From the NCBI GenBank assembly GCA_022865845.1, contig JALHUC010000176.1, positions 1-9,506 of the forward strand: a DNA stretch of 9,506 nt, in the 5' to 3' direction. Position numbers and translations under genes: made by a program. This stretch comes from a bacterium. GTDB lineage: Bacteria; BMS3Abin14. Below, one piece after another: positions 6,310-9,506 of this stretch (position 1 is its first letter; each line of letters begins with the position of its first letter). Below the pieces are notes generated by a model, which saw only the letters and a program-made list of their open reading frames with translations, was not told the origin of the DNA and made no database searches.

Positions 6310-6340
6310 TTGACACTATTGGTCTTATGACCACATTCTT
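6310..6340 (+). promoter_or_regulatory. candidate sigma-70 promoter for ltaE
   Basis: A perfect -35 hexamer TTGACA at 6310-6315 is followed, 19 bases on, by CATTCT (6335-6340), a poor -10 match. It lies at the unique-sequence edge just before the TCTGAAA array, about 100 bases ahead of the ltaE start. If used, transcripts would begin in or near the repeat array. Confidence 0.3.
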
Positions 6341-6420
6341 TCTGAAATCTGAAATCTGAAATCTGAAATCTGAAATCTGAAATCTGAAATCTGAAATCTG
6401 AAATCTGAAATCTGAAATCT
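6341..6420. repeat. TCTGAAA perfect heptamer array, about 11 copies
   Basis: Eleven uninterrupted copies of TCTGAAA plus a partial twelfth, without a single mismatch. Degenerate relatives follow at 6431-6439 (AATCTGAAA) and in the first codons of ltaE (GGAATCTGGAATT), and another copy lies at 7751-7757. Perfect identity of all units suggests recent expansion by replication slippage, so the copy number may vary between strains. It forms most of the 5' leader of ltaE. Confidence 0.97.
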
Positions 6421-6440
6421 AACCATAAGGAATCTGAAAT

Positions 6441-7505
6441 ATGGAATCTGGAATTAGAATTATAGACCTTCGTTCCGACACCGTGACCCGTCCAACCCTC
6501 GAGATGCGAAAGGCCATGGCTGAGGCCGAGGTGGGGGACGATGTGTACAGCGAGGACCCTACGGTCAACCGTCTCGAAGAGATGGCTGCCGGCATGCTGG
6601 GTTTCGAGGCCGCGCTTTTTGTACCAACCGGCAGTATGGGGAACCAGGTGGCTCTGGCGGTCCACACCCGCCCTGGGGAAGAGGTTGTGTGCGACGCCGA
6701 CAGCCATATTCTGCACTACGAGATGGCAGCCATGGCTGCACTCTCCGGCCTGCTTCCGCGGGTCCTGATCACCGTGGGAGGGTTCCCCAGCGCGGGACAG
6801 GTTTCGGAGGCCATCCAGCCTGATATCGGATACCTGTCGCGCACCGGGCTTATTAGTCTAGAGAACAGCCACAACAGGGGTGGTGGTGCGGTCATGGAGA
6901 TAGAAAATCAGCGGGAGGTCCAGGAGGCTGCCCATCAAAAAGGTGTGCCTGTCCATCTTGACGGGGCGAGGATCTTCAACGCCGCTATCGCTCTGGGCGT
7001 GGATGTCAGTGAGGTGGCGGCTGGGTTCGATTCGGTCATGTTCTGCCTTTCCAAGGGGTTGGGAGCCCCGGTTGGATCGCTACTCTGCGGGTCGGTTGAT
7101 CTCATAAAGGAGGCTCGCCGGATACGCAAGAGGTTCGGCGGCGGTATGAGGCAGGTGGGGGTGCTGGCGGCGCCCGGCCTGGTGGCCCTGGAAAAAATGA
7201 CAGGGAGGCTTGCCGAGGACCACCTTACGGTGAGGCTCTTGGCTGAAGGGTTGGCACAGCAATCAGGTATCGAGATCCCCGTCGATCCTCAAACCAACAT
7301 CCTCATTTTCACCGTGGGGCCGGAGTGGTTTGGCGAAAAAATCCTGGAGGACGGGGACTTTGCCGGAGGGTTCGTCCGGCACCTGAAGGAGAACGGGATC
7401 CTGGCTTTAGCATTGGATAAGAACAAGGTCCGAATGGTGGCGCATTACGATCTGCCGGAGGATACGGTGGAGCGCACCTTAGCGGCAGTAGAAAGTAACA
7501 AGTAG
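6441..7505 (+). CDS. ltaE: low-specificity L-threonine aldolase
   Basis: A 354-residue PLP enzyme of the beta-eliminating lyase/threonine aldolase family (fold type I), which splits L-threonine or L-allo-threonine into glycine and acetaldehyde in the cytoplasm. Visible motifs: [12 protein letters not shown] (8-19) with GDDVYSEDP (32-40), the classic N-terminal signature; phosphate-binding PTGSMGNQ (62-69); DSHILHYE (87-94) with H89 expected to stack on [13 protein letters not shown] (172-181) with D174 and R177; and [11 protein letters not shown] (203-213), where K205 is the Schiff-base lysine. AAGGAA at 6427-6432 is 8 bases before ATG 6441. The first six residues (MESGIR) precede the usual MIDLRSDT start and appear to be built from GGAATCT repeat DNA, a small N-terminal extension. 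Length and motifs are intact, so it should be active. It stands alone between repeat-filled gaps. Confidence 0.95.
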   Translation: MESGIRIIDLRSDTVTRPTLEMRKAMAEAEVGDDVYSEDPTVNRLEEMAAGMLGFEAALFVPTGSMGNQVALAVHTRPGEEVVCDADSHILHYEMAAMAALSGLLPRVLITVGGFPSAGQVSEAIQPDIGYLSRTGLISLENSHNRGGGAVMEIENQREVQEAAHQKGVPVHLDGARIFNAAIALGVDVSEVAAGFDSVMFCLSKGLGAPVGSLLCGSVDLIKEARRIRKRFGGGMRQVGVLAAPGLVALEKMTGRLAEDHLTVRLLAEGLAQQSGIEIPVDPQTNILIFTVGPEWFGEKILEDGDFAGGFVRHLKENGILALALDKNKVRMVAHYDLPEDTVERTLAAVESNK

Positions 7506-7519
7506 ATAGGGAAAAGAAG

Positions 7520-7547
7520 AACGCAGAACGCAGAATCCGGAACGCAG
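7520..7547. repeat. AACGCAG heptamer array
   Basis: Four adjacent 7-base units 15 bases after the ltaE stop: AACGCAG, AACGCAG, AATCCGG, AACGCAG. The variant third unit keeps the 7-base register, as in the other arrays. Confidence 0.8.
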
Positions 7548-7570
7548 AATAATTCTTTCGACCTGGCGAC

Positions 7571-7604
7571 CCTTCGATCCCGCCTAGGGCGGGACTCAGG
7601 GCAG
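7571..7604. repeat. 34-base palindromic element, copy 2, intergenic
   Basis: CCCGCC (7579-7584), loop TAG, GGCGGG (7588-7593), with left flank TTCGAT and right flank ACTCAGGGCAG. It matches the copy inside the ABC-F gene (4841-4874) at 29 of 34 positions with an identical stem. It could work as an RNA hairpin at the end of the ltaE transcript, but no T-run follows. Confidence 0.85.
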
Positions 7605-7674
7605 ACTGTTAAGCTAACTGAAGGCTGCACCGCAGAGTTCCGCAGGGGAAATCTTGCGTGTCACCTCATATACT

Positions 7675-7703
7675 TTGTGTTGCATTGATAACGCTTCTAT
7701 GAA
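7675..7703 (+). promoter_or_regulatory. weak candidate sigma-70 promoter for the lipoprotein gene
   Basis: TTGTGT (7675-7680) and TATGAA (7698-7703) are separated by 17 bases, the ideal spacing, but match consensus at only 3 and 4 of 6 positions. It lies in the only stretch of the gap (about 7605-7710) that is not repeat, 76 bases before the lipoprotein ATG. Confidence 0.27.
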
Positions 7704-7712
7704 AATTACGTT

Positions 7713-7747
7713 CTTGGACCTTGGACCTTGGACCTTGGACGTTGGAC
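7713..7747. repeat. CTTGGAC heptamer array
   Basis: Four perfect copies of CTTGGAC followed by GTTGGAC, five units in register. CTAATCTGAAATTAG (7748-7762) follows and holds one TCTGAAA unit in an inverted CTAAT/ATTAG context. The same NTTGGAC unit returns in the gap at 8314-8406. The array lies in the leader of the lipoprotein gene, ending 31 bases before its start codon. Confidence 0.92.
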
Positions 7748-7778
7748 CTAATCTGAAATTAGCTCCCCGGAGGCTCCC

Positions 7779-8201
7779 ATGACTATCATCCGCTTCATCA
7801 AAACCACATCCCTTCTCATTCTTTCCCTCTCCCTCCTCTCGTGTACCTTCGGACCAAAGCCAGCGCCGTCAAATAGCCTGAACATCGAGGGGCTGCTCCA
7901 GGAGGCGGGGTTCGTGAGGAACCCCGCTGACACCCCCGAGAAGATGGAGAGGATCCGGTCCGAGGTCCAGCGCAAGGTCATCCCGGTCCAGGAGGAGGGG
8001 CAGACCTACTACCTTTATGCCGATGCTGATTTTTGCCAGTGCCTGTATGTCGGGGACGATTCCGCCTTCAGCCGGTTCGAGGGTTTAATAAACATGAGAA
8101 AAATCGAGCGTAATACCTGTATCGATGATCGACTTCGCAGCTCACAGGCAGAGCCCTGGCGGGAGTTTGGGGCGTTGGGTGGACTGTGTAGCGATCGATA
8201 A
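7779..8201 (+). CDS. small lipoprotein of unknown function
   Basis: A 140-residue protein with a bacterial lipoprotein signal: basic N-terminus, hydrophobic helix (about 9-20) and lipobox LLSC with the lipidated cysteine at C22. It should be exported by Sec, lipidated and anchored facing the periplasm. Residues 23-35 are a Pro/Ser-rich tether. The mature part carries a motif around YYLYADADFCQCLYVGDD (about 77-94), with a CxC pair, and later single cysteines (C112, C136) that could form disulfides. I have an impression of similar short proteobacterial lipoproteins with an ADP/ADx-CxCLYVG motif, but cannot name a family. GGAGG at 7769-7773, five bases before ATG, fixes the start. It is flanked by repeat-filled gaps and seems to be monocistronic. 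Confidence 0.85.
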   Translation: MTIIRFIKTTSLLILSLSLLSCTFGPKPAPSNSLNIEGLLQEAGFVRNPADTPEKMERIRSEVQRKVIPVQEEGQTYYLYADADFCQCLYVGDDSAFSRFEGLINMRKIERNTCIDDRLRSSQAEPWREFGALGGLCSDR

Positions 8202-8207
8202 CAGAAA

Positions 8208-8235
8208 ATTACGGATTACGGATTCAGGATTAGAT
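8208..8235. repeat. ATTACGG heptamer array
   Basis: Four 7-base units right after the lipoprotein stop: ATTACGG, ATTACGG, ATTCAGG, ATTAGAT. Bases 8220-8231 pair with 8245-8256 in the next array (11 of 12), giving a hairpin whose 13-base loop contains TTTTTT. Confidence 0.8.
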
Positions 8236-8244
8236 CTTTTTTGA

Positions 8245-8279
8245 AATCCTCAATCCTCAATTCGGAATCCTCAATTAAT
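8245..8279. repeat. AATCCTC heptamer array
   Basis: Five 7-base units in register: AATCCTC, AATCCTC, AATTCGG, AATCCTC, AATTAAT. The unit is close to the reverse complement of the ATTCAGG unit in the preceding array, so the two arrays are partly inverted copies that can fold together. Confidence 0.8.
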
Positions 8280-8285
8280 CCCAAG

Positions 8286-8341
8286 CGCCCTTCGCCCTTC
8301 GCCCTGCCTTTTCTTTGGACGTTGGACATTGGACCTTGGAC
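8286..8341. repeat. composite heptamer block A (CGCCCTT then NTTGGAC units)
   Basis: Eight consecutive 7-base units with no loss of register: CGCCCTT twice, CGCCCTG, CCTTTTC, then TTTGGAC, GTTGGAC, ATTGGAC, CTTGGAC. Two different unit families are joined through a 7-base spacer. CGCCCTT is the reverse complement of the AAGGGCG permutation of the array inside the ABC-F gene. Confidence 0.9.
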
Positions 8342-8357
8342 TGCTCTTCCCCCCCTC

Positions 8358-8406
8358 CGCCCTTCGCCCTGCCTTTCCTTTGGACATTGGACTTTGGGCT
8401 TTGGGC
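8358..8406. repeat. composite heptamer block B, degenerate copy of block A
   Basis: Seven consecutive 7-base units in the same order as block A: CGCCCTT, CGCCCTG, CCTTTCC, TTTGGAC, ATTGGAC, TTTGGGC, TTTGGGC. The two blocks are separated by 16 pyrimidine-rich bases. Block B has one CGCCCTT fewer and new TTTGGGC variants, so the whole composite was duplicated and then diverged or re-expanded. Confidence 0.88.
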
Positions 8407-8430
8407 TGCCCTTCACCGCACCCCGCACTG

Positions 8431-8498
8431 AACTCAAGTTTTGTGGACAAGTAAGCAGTTTCCCCATAATCTGTATGTATGTCTACAAAACTCAAGTT
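8431..8498 (+). promoter_or_regulatory. inverted repeat able to pair over the rlmL start codon
   Basis: Bases 8431-8449 can pair with 8480-8498: 17 of 19 positions pair, counting one G-U, with a two-base internal mismatch and a loop of about 30 bases. The right arm begins inside the ATG (8479-8481) and covers the first six codons. Both arms contain AACTCAAGTT. In RNA this would hide the start codon, and no Shine-Dalgarno is visible, so translation control is possible. It is also the only clearly non-heptameric structure in this gap. Confidence 0.45.
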
Positions 8499-9506
8499 CT
8501 TTGCTACCTGCCCCAAGGGCATTGGCGACATTCTCGCTGCTGAACTCACTTCCTTTGGCGCCGAAGGCACGAAAGAGTCCGCGGCGGGGGTTTCCTTTAC
8601 CGGGACTCTCGAGACGGCCTATCGAGCCTGTCTGTGGTCCCGGGTTGCCAGCCGGATACTTCTTCCTCTTGCTGATTTCCCGGTAACTTCGGAGGATGAT
8701 CTTTACCAGGGAGTCAGGGATGTACCATGGGAAGAACACTTTTCCCCCGACTCCACCTTTGCGGTTAGCGCCAGCGGGAATGCCGGAACGGTTGAACACA
8801 CCCACTTTGCCTCCCTGAAGGTAAAGGATGCCGTTGTGGACAGGTTTCGGGACCTTCTCGGCACACGTCCGTCCATCGACATCAAGCAGCCGGATCTCCG
8901 GTTAAACCTTCACCTGGCCCGGGACACGGGAACCGTAAGTCTGGATCTGTCTGGTGAGGCGCTGCACAAACGCGGCTATCGACATGAAAAGGGGAAGGCC
9001 CCTCTCAAGGAAAACCTGGCTGCGGCCATTCTCATAAGAGTGGGGTGGCCGCAATTGGCGATAGATGGCAGTCCTTTTATCGATCCCATGTGTGGATCAG
9101 GGACTCTTCCTATCGAAGCCGCGCTCATGGCCGGCGATGTCGCGCCCGGGATCTTCAGACAATCCTTTGGTTTCATGGGATGGAAGAACCACCAGACAGG
9201 CATCTGGACCAACCTTCAGGTTGAGGCCCGCTACCGCATGAAAGAGGGTTTGGAACGCCTGCCTGTCATCCTGGGTTACGATTCGGACAGAGCTGCTGTC
9301 AGGGCTGCCCTGGATAACCTGCAGAGGGCGGGCCTTGAAAAGCGAATACACTTTGAGCGTCTCGATCTGGGTTCACTCACCGTTCCGGCAGCCGTACACG
9401 GCAGGAAGGGACTGGTTATCGTAAACCCCCCATACGGGGAACGTCTGGGAGAAGGGGGGGACCTCAAAGCCCTCTACGGGGCAATTGGAGAGCGTTTAAG
9501 GACTCA
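8479..9506 (+). CDS. rlmL: RlmL-type 23S rRNA guanine-N2 methyltransferase, N-terminal part (3' truncated)
   Basis: The frame stays open for 342 codons to the window edge. Residues about 45-155 match a THUMP RNA-binding domain following a ferredoxin-like start (MSTKLKFFATCPKGIGDILAAEL). HKRGYRHEKGKAPLKENLAAAIL (163-185) is split here only by family signature: RGYR, then APLKENLA. The SAM-binding motif I is DPMCGSGTLPIEAAL (202-216), GYDSD (266-270) should bind the ribose, and NPPYGERL (316-323) is the catalytic motif IV of N2-guanine methyltransferases. The family methylates G2445 of 23S rRNA (E. coli numbering). Whether this is a single-domain protein of about 380 residues or an RlmKL fusion of about 700 cannot be seen. 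ATG 8479 is the only possible start, because an in-frame TAA lies at 8467-8469; it has no clear Shine-Dalgarno and sits in a potential hairpin. Other THUMP methyltransferases are less likely. Confidence 0.9.
   Translation, partial: MSTKLKFFATCPKGIGDILAAELTSFGAEGTKESAAGVSFTGTLETAYRACLWSRVASRILLPLADFPVTSEDDLYQGVRDVPWEEHFSPDSTFAVSASGNAGTVEHTHFASLKVKDAVVDRFRDLLGTRPSIDIKQPDLRLNLHLARDTGTVSLDLSGEALHKRGYRHEKGKAPLKENLAAAILIRVGWPQLAIDGSPFIDPMCGSGTLPIEAALMAGDVAPGIFRQSFGFMGWKNHQTGIWTNLQVEARYRMKEGLERLPVILGYDSDRAAVRAALDNLQRAGLEKRIHFERLDLGSLTVPAAVHGRKGLVIVNPPYGERLGEGGDLKALYGAIGERLRT

Noticed and set aside
6341..6420. Possible CRISPR array
   Set aside because: The units are seven bases in direct tandem with no spacers, and there are no cas genes.
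6297..6716. 139-residue reverse-strand ORF with an FRFQISD-like peptide repeat
   Set aside because: The repeat peptide is only the translation of the TCTGAAA array, whose 21-base coding period stays open in many frames; the rest is the antisense of ltaE.
8216..8570. ORFs of 83-100 residues on both strands in the gap before rlmL
   Set aside because: They are made of translated heptamer repeats, have no ribosome binding site, and overlap each other and rlmL.

Overview
The window is a bacterial chromosomal segment (GC roughly in the mid-50s by eye) with seven protein-coding genes, all on the + strand. The organism cannot be named from sequence alone. The gene set (PAS/HisKA_2 sensor kinases, an ABC-F ATPase with a Uup-like C-terminal coiled coil, a D-2-hydroxyacid dehydrogenase beginning MKIVVLDGYTLNPG, and an RlmL-type methyltransferase) together with intergenic DNA full of short tandem repeats fits an uncultured Deltaproteobacteria/Desulfobacterota-like lineage. 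This is low-confidence inference. No phage, transposase, CRISPR or tRNA signal was seen.

Layout. Bases 1-741 are the 3' end of a HisKA_2-type histidine kinase. Bases 835-1110 encode a 91-residue three-helix membrane protein that overlaps by four bases a second, complete kinase (1107-3170: three membrane helices, three PAS domains, HisKA_2, HATPase). The kinase cores align without gaps over 209 residues, so this is a tandem paralogous sensor locus with no response regulator in view. Next come an ABC-F ribosome-associated ATPase (3283-5205), a D-2-hydroxyacid dehydrogenase of the glycerate dehydrogenase/hydroxypyruvate reductase type (5287-6234), a low-specificity L-threonine aldolase (ltaE, 6441-7505), a small lipoprotein (7779-8201) and the 5' part of an rlmL-like 23S rRNA guanine-N2 methyltransferase (8479 to the window edge). 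The dehydrogenase and aldolase could both serve glycine/serine/hydroxypyruvate metabolism. The rest look like independent housekeeping genes.

The striking layer is between the genes. Every gap from 3171 onward holds short tandem arrays with a strict 7-base period (units such as GACACCA, TCTGAAA, AACGCAG, CTTGGAC, ATTACGG, AATCCTC, CGCCCTT) or an 8-base period (TGCANNNN, GGTGCACC, GACGCGGG). Different units sit next to each other in the same register, and the same unit recurs in several gaps and on both strands. A 34-base palindromic element occurs in the gap after ltaE and again, beside GGGCGAA heptamers, inside the ABC-F reading frame, where it encodes part of the linker before the C-terminal coiled coil. 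Repeats also form the end of the ABC-F gene and the first codons of ltaE. This resembles the cyanobacterial heptameric STRR arrays and the Rickettsia palindromic elements that insert in frame, but in a different setting. It is the part of the window most worth pursuing.
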